Positions 18,777 to 28,026 of a stretch of DNA of 64,000 nucleotides are shown here, in pieces. Source of the DNA: Sulfopaludibacter sp035606355 (GTDB lineage: Bacteria; Acidobacteriota; Terriglobia; Bryobacterales; Bryobacteraceae); assembly GCA_035606355.1 (NCBI GenBank), contig DATNFO010000054.1:66203-130202 (forward strand), read 5' to 3'. How positions within the stretch are numbered: position 1 is the stretch's first letter; every line of letters starts with the position of its first letter. Under the pieces are notes generated by a model. The model saw only the letters and a program-made list of their open reading frames with translations, was not told where the DNA came from and made no database searches. Made by a program: the position numbers and the translations under genes.

Positions 18777-20474
18777 ATGAAAGCCGCCGCTTTTCTGCTC
18801 TGCGCGCTAGCTCCGCTGTTCGCGCAAATCCCTAACCCGACCCAGAAATCGCAGCCCGCTCTCACCCCGGACCAGACGGGGCAGCCGATGCCCGTGTTCC
18901 GCGTTCAGGTGGTCTCGCGCACCACCAAGGCCGTCAACTATCATCACCGCACCGGCACCACGCACATCGATTTTCGCGGCACGGAACTGATGCCGATGGC
19001 GCGGGGCGAGGCGTCCGTGTCGAGCCAGATGGGCTCCACCAAGATCGAGACATCTTTGAACCACATGGGACCGGCCGCCCAGTTCGGTCCGGAATATATG
19101 ACCTACGTGCTCTGGGGCATCACGCCCGAAGGCCGGGCCACGAATCTCGGCGAAGTGGTGCTGGAAAGCGACCACGCGAAGTTGCTGTCTACTACGGACC
19201 TGCAGACCTTCGGCCTGATCGTCACCGCCGAGCCGTACTTTTCCGTGACGCAGCCTAGCGACGTCGTGGTGGCGGAGAATTTCATTCGGAACGACACCAG
19301 CGGCACGATCGAACAGGTGGATGCCAAGTTCGAACTGCTGCAGCGCGGCCAGTACATCTTCAATCGCGGCGCGTACAGCCCCATCAAGATCAATCCAAAG
19401 GGACCGCTGCAACTGGCTGAAGCCGAGAACGCCGTAGAGATCGCGCGCCTCGCCGGCGCGGACAAATATGCGGCCGATACCTACGCCAAGGCTACGCTCG
19501 ATCTGAAGAACGCCGAGGCGTTCCTGCACGGCTCCAAGAACCGCAAAGAATCCGAGACAAATGCCCGCGAGGCTGCTCAGATGGCCGAGGATGCGCGCAT
19601 CATCACGCTGCGCAAGATCCGCCAGGAGGAGCTCGATGCCGAGCGTGCCGCGGCGGCGCAGCGGGAAGCGGACGCGCAAGCCAAGGCCACAGCCGAACGC
19701 CAGAAGGCCGACGCTGAACGCCTGCGCGCGGAGGAGTCCGCCGCCGAAGCTGCCAAGCAGCAGCAGGCGCGTCAACAAGCTGACGCCGACCGCAGGGCCG
19801 CGGAACTCGCTCGCCAGCAGGCCCTGCAGGCGAAAGCCGATGCCGACGCCGCAACCGTGCGCGCACAGCAGGAACGCGCCGCCGCGGACGCCGCTCGCGC
19901 TGCCGCTCTAGCTCAGCAGCAAGCTGCGCAGGCTGACGCCGAGCGCGCCAAGCAGGCCGCCGCACAAGCGGATGCTCAGCGGCAGCAGGCGGAAGCCGAC
20001 AAAGCAGCTCTCCGCGAGCGCTTGCGCAACCAGCTCAATATGGTGCTGGAGACGCGCGAAACGCAACGCGGGCTCATCGTCAACATCAGCGACGTGCTGT
20101 TCGATTTCGGCAAGTACACGCTAAAACCGGGAGCTCGCGAGAAACTGGCGAAGGTTGCCGGCATTCTGCTCGCGTACCCAGGGTTGAACATACAACTCGA
20201 AGGTCATACCGACAGCGTAGGCAGCGACGAGTTCAATATGAAGCTGTCGCAGGAGCGCGCCGACGCGGTCCGCACCTATCTCGGAAGCCAGGGAGTGCCG
20301 ACGAACACCATGTCGGCGACGGGGCTCGGAAAAGGCGAACCGGTTGCGGACAACTCGACGGCCGCCGGGCGCCAGCAGAATCGGCGCGTGGACATGGTGG
20401 TGTCGGGCCAGGCGATCGGAATCGATATGACGAACCCGACCACCGGCGCCGCAACGACCATCGGGCATCACTAA
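18777..20474 (+). CDS. OmpA family protein with long Ala-rich coiled coil
   Basis: The product is 565 aa. The start is ATG 18777 with GAGGAGAG upstream. A signal peptide (MKAAAFLLCALAPLFA) precedes a beta-rich domain (about 30-215). A helical DUF4398-like stretch (about 220-290, AENAVEIARLAGADKYAADT) follows, then an Ala/Gln/Glu-rich coiled coil of about 135 residues (290-425). The C-terminal OmpA domain (about 440-550) is intact, with VLFDFGKYTLKPGAREKL and LEGHTDSVGSDEFNMKLSQE, and binds peptidoglycan in the family. The protein would link the outer membrane or periplasm to the cell wall. It stands alone, flanked by repeats on both sides. Confidence 0.9.
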   Translation: MKAAAFLLCALAPLFAQIPNPTQKSQPALTPDQTGQPMPVFRVQVVSRTTKAVNYHHRTGTTHIDFRGTELMPMARGEASVSSQMGSTKIETSLNHMGPAAQFGPEYMTYVLWGITPEGRATNLGEVVLESDHAKLLSTTDLQTFGLIVTAEPYFSVTQPSDVVVAENFIRNDTSGTIEQVDAKFELLQRGQYIFNRGAYSPIKINPKGPLQLAEAENAVEIARLAGADKYAADTYAKATLDLKNAEAFLHGSKNRKESETNAREAAQMAEDARIITLRKIRQEELDAERAAAAQREADAQAKATAERQKADAERLRAEESAAEAAKQQQARQQADADRRAAELARQQALQAKADADAATVRAQQERAAADAARAAALAQQQAAQADAERAKQAAAQADAQRQQAEADKAALRERLRNQLNMVLETRETQRGLIVNISDVLFDFGKYTLKPGAREKLAKVAGILLAYPGLNIQLEGHTDSVGSDEFNMKLSQERADAVRTYLGSQGVPTNTMSATGLGKGEPVADNSTAAGRQQNRRVDMVVSGQAIGIDMTNPTTGAATTIGHH

Positions 20475-20480
20475 CGGGGC

Positions 20481-20605
20481 TGTGAAAAAATCCGGCTGTT
20501 GTTCTCGTCGCGCTCCATTCGCCTTTCGATACACCTTTTACCGCTTTCTTACGGTCGCGGCTCCGTTAGCAGCATCAATTACATACGGAGCCGTGACCGT
20601 GAGGG
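20481..20605 (+). repeat. MITE-like palindromic repeat, unit 1 of tandem pair
   Basis: A 125-bp unit begins GTGAAAAAATCCGGCTGTTG and ends with a palindrome. The arms are ACGGTCGCGGCTCCGT (20551-20566) and ACGGAGCCGTGACCGT (20585-20600), with an 18-nt centre. The next unit follows almost immediately. Related copies occur at 42511-42720 (inverted) and 53805-54130. No ORF is present. Confidence 0.85.
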
Positions 20606-20607
20606 TC

Positions 20608-20733
20608 TGGGAAAAAAGCCGGCTGTTGTTCTCGTGGCGCTCCATTCGCCTTTCGATACACCTTTTACCGCTTCCTTAGGGTCGCGGCTCCGTTAGCAGC
20701 ATCAATTACATACGGAGCCGTGACCGTGAGGGA
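20608..20733 (+). repeat. MITE-like palindromic repeat, unit 2 of tandem pair
   Basis: This is the second copy of the preceding unit at a period of about 127 bp. It differs at a handful of positions, including GGGTCGCGG in place of CGGTCGCGG in the left arm, so its stem is slightly weaker. Confidence 0.85.
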
Positions 20734-20850
20734 GCGGCAAACGGTGCCGCGGATTGGAGTGCGTTTGAATGCGGCAAAAAAGCAATTCGATATTTCTTCA
20801 CAGCCCCTCAACGGTCACGCTCCCTATGTACTTGATTCAGATGACGGAGC
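20734..20850 (+). repeat. Right-hand part of MITE-like repeat plus degraded palindrome
   Basis: The stretch up to about 20805 (containing GCGGCAAAAAAGCAATTCGA) matches 53970-54040 closely. A decayed palindrome, CGGTCACGCTCC...GACGGAGCC, follows at about 20811-20850. It ends 18 nt before the tgt start codon, so tgt has almost no unique upstream sequence. Confidence 0.65.
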
Positions 20851-20867
20851 CGGCCTTATCATAGAAG

Positions 20868-22007
20868 TTGCGCCCCATCTCCTTTGAAGTAGTCGCCGAG
20901 TGCCCCGACACGCGCGCTCGCGCCGGCATTCTCCACACCGAACACGGCGACATCCTCACACCCGTCTTCATGCCTGTCGGCACACAGGCCACCGTCAAAG
21001 GACTCACGCAGCACGACCTCGCCGACGATCTCGGCGCGAGGATCATCCTTGCCAACACCTATCACCTGTTCCTGCGCCCTGGGCACAAGCTACTTCGCAA
21101 GATGGGCGGCCTCCACCGGTTCATGAACTGGCCGAATGCCATCCTCACCGATTCCGGCGGCTTCCAGGTCTTCAGCCTCAGCGGACTCCGCAAAATCGAC
21201 GAGAACGGAGTGGTCTTCCAGTCGCATCTGAATGGCGACCTGCACGGTTTCACGCCGGAATCCACGGTGGATGTGCAACTCGCCTTCGGCAGCGACATTC
21301 AAATGGTGCTCGACGAGTGCCCGGAGTATCCGGTCAGTCACGAATACGCACGGGAATCGATGCACCGCACGGTTCGCTGGGCCCGCCGCGCCCACACTCG
21401 TTTTCAATCGCGCCTGGCGGAAACGCCGGCTCGGCACGCGCTGTTCCCGATCGTGCAAGGTTCCATGTTCGCGGACCTACGCCGGGAATGCGCCACGGCG
21501 CTCCTCGACCTCGATACCGACGGCTACGCGGTCGGCGGCCTGAGCGTCGGCGAGCCGCGGCCGCTGAGCCTGGAAATGGTTGAAGCGACCGAAGATATCC
21601 TGCCCCGCGACCGTCCCCGTTACGCGATGGGGGTCGGCATGCCCGCTGAGCTGCCGGAGTACGTGGCACGCGGGGTGGACATGATGGATTGCGTGCTGCC
21701 GTCGCGCAATGCGCGCAACGGATACCTCTTCACCAGCGAAGGCCGCGTCATTATTAAACACGCGCGCTACCGCGACGACGAAGGGCCTCTCGATCCGGCC
21801 TGCCGATGCTATACTTGTAGAAGTTACTCCCGAGCATATCTTCGCCATCTGTTCCAGTCCGGGGAGATTTTGTATGCGATGTTGGCAACCCGGCACAACA
21901 TTCACCGTTACCTTGACATCATGAGTGGCATCAGGCAGGCTATAATATCTAAGACATTTCCTGAATACCTGAGGTCTGTCCGCACGGCGGAGAACTCCGC
22001 CGGTTGA
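20868..22007 (+). CDS. tgt: Queuine tRNA-ribosyltransferase
   Basis: Tgt exchanges guanine 34 for the queuosine precursor preQ1 in GUN-anticodon tRNAs. The 379-aa product has the TIM-barrel family motifs: TPVFMPVGTQATVKGL, ILTDSGGFQVFSL (general acid Asp95), GGLSVGEP, the nucleophile region DMMDCVLPSRNARNG (Asp274) and the zinc site CRCYTCRSYSRAYLRHLF. The start is TTG 20868; it is the only reasonable start that keeps the conserved N terminus. The gene opens a tgt-yajC-secD-secF cluster, a gene order conserved in many bacteria. Confidence 0.96.
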   Translation: MRPISFEVVAECPDTRARAGILHTEHGDILTPVFMPVGTQATVKGLTQHDLADDLGARIILANTYHLFLRPGHKLLRKMGGLHRFMNWPNAILTDSGGFQVFSLSGLRKIDENGVVFQSHLNGDLHGFTPESTVDVQLAFGSDIQMVLDECPEYPVSHEYARESMHRTVRWARRAHTRFQSRLAETPARHALFPIVQGSMFADLRRECATALLDLDTDGYAVGGLSVGEPRPLSLEMVEATEDILPRDRPRYAMGVGMPAELPEYVARGVDMMDCVLPSRNARNGYLFTSEGRVIIKHARYRDDEGPLDPACRCYTCRSYSRAYLRHLFQSGEILYAMLATRHNIHRYLDIMSGIRQAIISKTFPEYLRSVRTAENSAG

Positions 22008-22025
22008 TCTGCATTTGGTTGCAAC

Positions 22026-22346
22026 GTGCTCCTAAACCTGTTCTTGCAAACATCGACAGCGCCGTCTGGCTCGTCATTGATGGGATTCCTGCCCATCCTC
22101 CTCATCTTCGGAATTTTTTATTTCCTGTTGTTCCTCCCCATGCAGCGGCAGCGAAAGAACACGGCGAAAATGCTCGCGGGCTTGCAGAACGGTCAGACCG
22201 TCGTGACCAGCGGGGGAATTATCGGCACCATCGTTTCGATCGACGCAGACGAAACGCTGGTGTTGCGGGTGAAACCTGATAATGTCAAAATTCAGGTTTC
22301 CCGTTCAGCGGTATCGAGCCTGGCCACAGGCGAGGCTAAGAAGTAG
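22026..22346 (+). CDS. yajC: Preprotein translocase subunit YajC
   Basis: The 106-aa inner-membrane accessory protein of the SecDF complex starts at GTG 22026. One transmembrane helix (about 20-37, FLPILLIFGIFYFLLFLPM) is followed by QRQRKNTAKMLAGLQNGQTV and the family hallmark VTSGGIIGTIVSI. It lies 18 nt after tgt and 33 nt before secD, as expected for the operon. Confidence 0.96.
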   Translation: MLLNLFLQTSTAPSGSSLMGFLPILLIFGIFYFLLFLPMQRQRKNTAKMLAGLQNGQTVVTSGGIIGTIVSIDADETLVLRVKPDNVKIQVSRSAVSSLATGEAKK

Positions 22347-22379
22347 TGTTAGGAATTCATTAGCAGGTTTTCAACTTCC

Positions 22380-24005
22380 ATGAAAAGAAATTTGAAGTCC
22401 CGGGCGATTGTCATTGTTGTGACGATCCTCATTTGCATCGTGGGCATCATCGGCATTCCCAAGTCGGTGGACGATCTGAAGAAGAACTTCAGCGACAACA
22501 TACGGCTTGGTCTCGACTTGAAAGGCGGCAGCCACCTGGTGTTGCAAGTTCAGGTGCAGCAGGCCGTCAAGGCGGATGCCGATCAGACGATGGACCGGAT
22601 GAAGGAAGACATGAAGAAGCAGAACATCACCTGGACGGATATGACCGACAGTGATGTTCGCCCCGACCACGTGGAAGATGCCGATAACGTCACCATCACC
22701 GTGAAGGGCATTCCGGCGACGATGACCAGCGCCTTCCGTCAGCTTGTGGCGGACAATTTCCCCACCTATGGGTTGACGGCGCTGAATTCCAGCGACTATT
22801 CGATGAAGCTGAAGCCGAGCGACCTGATCGCTCTCAAGCAGGACACTGTGACGCGTAGCGTGGACACGATCGGCAACCGCATCGACCAACTCGGCCTGGC
22901 CGAAAAAACGGTCACGCAGTACGGCCGCTCCGGCAGCGATTACGAAATTCTGGTGCAGCTCCCGGGTGTCGACGATCCGGCCAAGGTGAAGGAGCTGATC
23001 GGCACCGCGGCGGTGCTCGAGATCGACAACGTGCAGGACGGTCCGCAACCGAGCCGCGACGCCATGCTGGCGCAGCACGGCGGAGTGCTTCCCCTGAACA
23101 CCAAAATCGTGGTGATGAAGCCGCGCCCCGGAATGGACAGCCAGCAATGGTACCTGGTCAGCAAGACGCCGGTCATCACGGGCCACGAAATGCGCAACGC
23201 GCGACCTGGACAGGACGACATGCGCAAGTGGGAAACCAGCTTTAACCTTTCGCCCGATGGCGGCAAGCGCTTCGGCCGGTACACGGAGGCGAATGTCGGC
23301 AACCGTCTCGCCGTCGTGCTGGATAACCAGATCGTCAGCGTTGCGACCATCGAAAGCAAGATCGAAGACCAGGGCCGCATCACCGGTCTTGGCAGCCAGG
23401 ACGAAGCCGTGGACCTTTCGCGGTACCTGCGTAGCGGATCGCTGCCGGCAGGCATCGTCTACAACGAAGAGCGCTCGATCGGGCCCAGCCTGGGCGCCGA
23501 TTCGATCCACGAAGGCATCATTGCGGGCATCGCCGGTCTCATTGCGGTGGTGGTCGTGATGCTGGTCTATTACAAACGTAGCGGCGTGAACGCCGTTCTC
23601 GCGCTCTTTTTGAACACGGTTATCCTGCTGGCCGCCATCGCGTATTTCCACGCGGTGCTGACGCTGCCGGGCATTGCGGGCGTCATCCTGACCATAGGTA
23701 TGGCTGTGGACTCCAACGTCCTGATCTTCGAGCGTATTAGGGAAGAGCTCAGGGCGGGGAAGAGCGTGGTCGCAGCCGTGGATACGGGTTTCAATAAGGC
23801 CTTTTTGACGATCATCGATACGCACGTGACTACCGTGGTATCGTGCGCCTTCCTGTTCCTCTTCGGTGAAGGACCGGTGAAGGGCTTCGCGGTGACGCTG
23901 ACGATCGGTTTGATCGCGAACGTTTTCACCGCCGTGTTTGTTTCGAAGACCATTTTCGACTACGAGCTGTCGGGTAGCCGGCGGGTGGAGCAGTTGAGCA
24001 TTTAA
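22380..24005 (+). CDS. secD: Protein translocase subunit SecD
   Basis: SecD, with SecF, uses the proton motive force to complete protein export. The 541-aa product has TM1 (about 9-27) and then NIRLGLDLKGGSHLVLQV, the family motif. A large periplasmic P1 domain follows. The C-terminal five-helix RND part starts near 380, with SIHEGIIAGIAGLIAVVVVM, GIAGVILTIGMAVDSNVLIFERIREELR and FGEGPVKGFAVTLTIGL. Length and motifs are normal. Confidence 0.97.
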   Translation: MKRNLKSRAIVIVVTILICIVGIIGIPKSVDDLKKNFSDNIRLGLDLKGGSHLVLQVQVQQAVKADADQTMDRMKEDMKKQNITWTDMTDSDVRPDHVEDADNVTITVKGIPATMTSAFRQLVADNFPTYGLTALNSSDYSMKLKPSDLIALKQDTVTRSVDTIGNRIDQLGLAEKTVTQYGRSGSDYEILVQLPGVDDPAKVKELIGTAAVLEIDNVQDGPQPSRDAMLAQHGGVLPLNTKIVVMKPRPGMDSQQWYLVSKTPVITGHEMRNARPGQDDMRKWETSFNLSPDGGKRFGRYTEANVGNRLAVVLDNQIVSVATIESKIEDQGRITGLGSQDEAVDLSRYLRSGSLPAGIVYNEERSIGPSLGADSIHEGIIAGIAGLIAVVVVMLVYYKRSGVNAVLALFLNTVILLAAIAYFHAVLTLPGIAGVILTIGMAVDSNVLIFERIREELRAGKSVVAAVDTGFNKAFLTIIDTHVTTVVSCAFLFLFGEGPVKGFAVTLTIGLIANVFTAVFVSKTIFDYELSGSRRVEQLSI

Positions 24006-24106
24006 GGACTCTCCGGTGAACCCCTAAAGTTTGCCGGTTTGGACGGGAACAAATTTCAAAAGGCTGGTGTCCAAGGTTAGTAAGAGCACCAGCACGGCAT
24101 GGTTCG

Positions 24107-25336
24107 ATGGAATTATTTAAGAACACAAATTACGATTTCCTAGGCAAGAAGTGGCCGTTCATTATTGCCTCGCTGGTGCTTACGATTGCCGGACTGGGAA
24201 GTGTTTTCTTCTGGCACGGCATGAACTACGGCATCGATTTCAAGGGCGGAGCGATGATGACTGTGCGGTTTAAGGATACGCCGCCGGTGGACCGCATCCG
24301 CAGTGCGATGTCGCATGCCATCAAGGGCGAAGTGACCGTTCAGAATTTCACGGGCGGCACGGCGCAGAATTCGGTGGTGATCGGTACGGAGCTCCAGGAA
24401 GAGCGGCTCCTGAACAAGAACCGGCAGGCCATGCAGGATGTGCTCAATGCGACCTTCGGAGATCCGAACAACGGCAAGCTGGATCTGAATAATACCAGCG
24501 AGCAGTCGCTCGAGGGCCGTCTGCGGGATACGCTAGCCACAGCGGGCGCTCCGATGAGCGATCAGCAGATCAAGACGCTCGCGACGAACATCCTGGAAGC
24601 GCGCGATAAGCAGTATTCGGGTCTGATCACGGATTACAAGCAGGTGTCCGGCGTGCCCGGCATGAATCCGGGTGTAATGAACGCGCTGCAGCAGGTCACT
24701 TACCTGGCGCCGTTCCACATCGGCGAAGTCGAAATGGTGGGCCCCAAGGTGGGCGCGGAATTGCGAACGAAGGCCGTGCTGGCGACGCTGTACGCGCTGG
24801 CGGGAATGCTGGTTTATATCGCTTTCCGTTTCGAATGGATTTATGGGTTAGGCGCGGTGATCGCGGTGTTCCACGACACGATCATTACAGTGGGACTGTT
24901 CTCGCTGTTCAATGAGCAGATTTCGATGACGGTGATCGCGGCGCTGTTGACCCTGGTCGGTTATTCGATGAATGACACGATCGTGATCTTCGACCGTATT
25001 CGCGAGAATCTGAAGCTCTCGCGGCGCGAGCCGCTGGAGCAGGTGATGAACCGCGCGGTGAACCAGACGTTGAGCCGGACGGTGATGACCAGCGGCCTGA
25101 CGTTCCTGACTGTGATCGCGCTGTTCCTGTTTGGCGGGCCGGTGCTGCATGGGTTCAGTTTTGCGCTGGTTTGCGGCATCATCGTAGGAACGTATTCGAG
25201 CGTGTTTATCGCCAGCCCGATCGTGTTGTTCTGGCACAATTACACCGATCAGCGGAAGAAGACGGCGCCCGTGGTGGCGTCAGCCCCGCGCGTGGAAGCA
25301 GTTCGCAGTAAGAGCACGACCAAGGCGGTCAAGTAA
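24107..25336 (+). CDS. secF: Protein translocase subunit SecF
   Basis: SecF is the partner of SecD. The 409-aa product begins MELFKNTNYDFLGKKWPF with TM1 next. The motif GMNYGIDFKGGAMMTVRF follows, then a periplasmic domain longer than in E. coli (about 55-210). The RND transmembrane set contains GYSMNDTIVIFDRIRENL and RTVMTSGLTFLTVIALFLFG. A 101-nt gap separates it from secD. Confidence 0.97.
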   Translation: MELFKNTNYDFLGKKWPFIIASLVLTIAGLGSVFFWHGMNYGIDFKGGAMMTVRFKDTPPVDRIRSAMSHAIKGEVTVQNFTGGTAQNSVVIGTELQEERLLNKNRQAMQDVLNATFGDPNNGKLDLNNTSEQSLEGRLRDTLATAGAPMSDQQIKTLATNILEARDKQYSGLITDYKQVSGVPGMNPGVMNALQQVTYLAPFHIGEVEMVGPKVGAELRTKAVLATLYALAGMLVYIAFRFEWIYGLGAVIAVFHDTIITVGLFSLFNEQISMTVIAALLTLVGYSMNDTIVIFDRIRENLKLSRREPLEQVMNRAVNQTLSRTVMTSGLTFLTVIALFLFGGPVLHGFSFALVCGIIVGTYSSVFIASPIVLFWHNYTDQRKKTAPVVASAPRVEAVRSKSTTKAVK

Positions 25337-25387
25337 GAGTCCCGGCGCGCGGCAAGGGGTCGCGCGGCCGCAGGGAAAGGAAGTCTC

Positions 25388-26155
25388 ATGTTTGAGCAGA
25401 CGTTTGTACAAACGGGTAAGACGAAAAAGGGCTACACGGTAATCGTTTCGGCCCTTGTCCAGCTAGCGCTCGTCGGCGTCGGTGTGATCATTCCGATGTG
25501 GTATTTCGACGCGCTCCCAACGGCACAGTTGCAGAGCATGCTGGTTGCGCCGCCTCCTCCGCCTCCTCCTCCACCGCCACCGCCGCCGGCTACTGCTATG
25601 CCGAAGCCGGTGAAAGTGATTCCGCGCCAGTTCGATGGAAGCAAGCTGATGGCGCCCAAGGTCGTCCCTAAAGAAATCGCGCAGATTAAGGAAGAAGAAC
25701 TGGCGCCTCCATCGTCCGGTGTCGGCGTGGTCGGCGGCGTTCCGGGCGGCGTGGCCGGCGGAACTCCGGGCGGCGTCCTCGGTGGAATCATCGGCAGCGT
25801 GCCTTCGGCCGCTCCGCCTCCACCTCCTCCCGTAAAGAAAGAGCCGCCACCTCCTCCGACTCCGCAGCGCATCCGCGTCGGCGGCAACGTGCAGCAAGCC
25901 AAGCTGATCCGTCAGCCGCACCCTGTTTACCCGCCGCTCGCCAAGCAGGCGCGTATCTCAGGCACGGTGCACCTCAACGCGGTCATCGCGAAGGATGGCA
26001 CCATCCAGGACCTTAAAGTGATCAGCGGACATCCGCTGCTCATCCAGGCCGCGCTCGACGCGGTGAAACAGTGGGTATACGCCCCGACCCTCCTCAACGG
26101 GGAGCCGGTAGAGGTTGTGACTCAAATCGACGTGAACTTCACGTTGAGCCAGTAA
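25388..26155 (+). CDS. tonB: Energy transducer TonB
   Basis: The product is 255 aa. One N-terminal transmembrane helix (about 20-40) anchors it in the inner membrane. An uninterrupted run of 14 prolines (about 57-70) follows, and a Gly/Val-rich stretch at about 115-140 (GVPGGVAGGTPGGVLGG) follows with a second Pro cluster. The TonB C-terminal domain (about 165-255) has IRQPHPVYPPLAKQARISGT and LLIQAALDAVKQWVYAP. It directly precedes exbB and two exbD genes. It is therefore the transducer of a complete TonB-ExbB-ExbD system powering outer-membrane receptors, none of which lie in this window. Confidence 0.93.
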   Translation: MFEQTFVQTGKTKKGYTVIVSALVQLALVGVGVIIPMWYFDALPTAQLQSMLVAPPPPPPPPPPPPPATAMPKPVKVIPRQFDGSKLMAPKVVPKEIAQIKEEELAPPSSGVGVVGGVPGGVAGGTPGGVLGGIIGSVPSAAPPPPPPVKKEPPPPPTPQRIRVGGNVQQAKLIRQPHPVYPPLAKQARISGTVHLNAVIAKDGTIQDLKVISGHPLLIQAALDAVKQWVYAPTLLNGEPVEVVTQIDVNFTLSQ

Positions 26156-26224
26156 CCCGAACGTCTGTTCCGGACGTCGGTAGTAAGGTAACTCTAATTT
26201 CAACTCGCAGGAGAGAGAAGAAGA

Positions 26225-26962
26225 ATGTTTCTGCACATGCAAACACTTGCACTTTACTTGCTTCAAGACAACAGCGGGGTAGGCTGGGATCCGGTACACC
26301 TCTGGGGTCAGATGGGATCGCTTGCCAAAGCGGTCGTTATCGGTCTGTTCATCATGTCCGCGTATTCCATCGGCGTCATGATTGACCGCATTATGGCCTA
26401 CAACGCAGCCCGCAAGCAGTCGCGCGCGTTCGCGCCGGCGGTGGCCGGAGCGCTCCGCGAAGGCAAACTGGACGAAGCGGTGAAGATTGCCGACCGTTAC
26501 AAGAAGAGCCACCTGGCGAAGGTTGTTGTCGCCGGGCTGCAGGAATTCCAGGCCCATCAGATTTCCAGCGAAATCCCGGGTGAAGAAATCGAAGCTTCCA
26601 AGCGCGCTCTGGAACGCGCCGAAGCGATTGTGCACGCCGAACTGAAGCGCGGCGTCAGCGGCCTTGCCACTATCGGTTCCACGGCTCCGTTCGTCGGACT
26701 GTTCGGAACGGTCGCGGGCATCATCAACGCGTTCAAAGGCATTTCGACCGAAAAGTCGACCGGTCTGGGCGCGGTGGCCGGTGGTATTTCGGAAGCTCTG
26801 GTTACCACGGCTATCGGTCTCTTCGTGGCTATCCCGGCTGTCTGGATGTTCAACTATTTCACGAACAAGATTGAAGCCTTCGACGTGGAAATGGGGAACT
26901 CCTCCAGCGAGCTGATCGACTACTTCCTGAAGCGCAGCCAGCGCGGCGCCGTTCGCAAGTAG
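26225..26962 (+). CDS. exbB: MotA/TolQ/ExbB proton channel family protein
   Basis: The product is 245 aa. Three membrane spans are visible at about 32-55, 155-178 and 195-218. They include the conserved LATIGSTAPFVGLFGTVAGI and EALVTTAIGLFVAIPAVWMF, the proton-channel helices of ExbB/TolQ. It is preceded by a purine-rich ribosome binding site (GAGAGAAGAAG) and lies between tonB and the exbD pair. With them it forms the proton-driven motor. Confidence 0.94.
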   Translation: MFLHMQTLALYLLQDNSGVGWDPVHLWGQMGSLAKAVVIGLFIMSAYSIGVMIDRIMAYNAARKQSRAFAPAVAGALREGKLDEAVKIADRYKKSHLAKVVVAGLQEFQAHQISSEIPGEEIEASKRALERAEAIVHAELKRGVSGLATIGSTAPFVGLFGTVAGIINAFKGISTEKSTGLGAVAGGISEALVTTAIGLFVAIPAVWMFNYFTNKIEAFDVEMGNSSSELIDYFLKRSQRGAVRK

Positions 26963-27073
26963 TTTCGGATCCACAAGAGAAGTAGATAGAAATCCGGCGA
27001 GTTGAACTGAGGGAGCCTGGCAACAATGTCAGGCTCCCACTCTCCAGCCCGATTCGGTTTCGTGGAGAAGACA

Positions 27074-27559
<486 letters not shown>

Positions 27560-27589
27560 ATAGACAAAGAATTTTAAGGAGTTACTACT

Positions 27590-28012
27590 ATGGGAATGTC
27601 AGTCGGCGGTGGCGGTGGCGTTAAGAGCGATATCAATATGACGCCGATGATCGACGTGCTTCTGGTGCTGATCATCATTTTTATGGTGATTACGCCCCTG
27701 ACGCCGAAAGGTCTGGAGGCCCTGGTTCCGCAGCCTCCGCCGCCCAATGCGCCCCCGAATCAATCGGATCAGCGCACGGTGGTCATCACGATCGACGGCA
27801 ACCACACCGTCCAGATTAATGGCGAGACCAGCGACTATGACCGTCTTGGCGGCCGTCTCGAAGACATCTTCAAGACGCGCGCCGAACGCGTTGTCTTCGT
27901 CAAGGGCGACCCGACGATCGAGTTTTCGTGGGTAGCCAAGGCGATCGATATCGCCCACGGCGCAGGTATCGACAAGGTCGGTCTGATGCCGTTCAAGGAC
28001 CTCGGACAATAG
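27590..28012 (+). CDS. exbD: Biopolymer transport protein ExbD/TolR (second)
   Basis: The product is 140 aa. It has a short Gly-rich cytoplasmic start, then DINMTPMIDVLLVLIIIFMV with the channel Asp. The periplasmic part ends VGLMPFKDLGQ. It lies 30 nt after the first exbD and differs from it in the periplasmic half. Dual ExbD genes are common in Acidobacteria and Myxococcota. Confidence 0.94.
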   Translation: MGMSVGGGGGVKSDINMTPMIDVLLVLIIIFMVITPLTPKGLEALVPQPPPPNAPPNQSDQRTVVITIDGNHTVQINGETSDYDRLGGRLEDIFKTRAERVVFVKGDPTIEFSWVAKAIDIAHGAGIDKVGLMPFKDLGQ

Positions 28013-28026
28013 GAGCCGTACGAGCG

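Noticed and set aside
20481..20850. CRISPR array
   Set aside because: There are only two or three long units with internal palindromes and no unique spacers; no cas genes are present.
21913..21946. TTGACA and TATAAT as a promoter for yajC
   Set aside because: Both hexamers are perfect but 22 bp apart, too far for a standard sigma-70 promoter; they lie inside tgt coding sequence.
25553..25600. CCGCCTCCT tract in tonB as a repeat element
   Set aside because: It encodes the polyproline spacer expected of TonB proteins.
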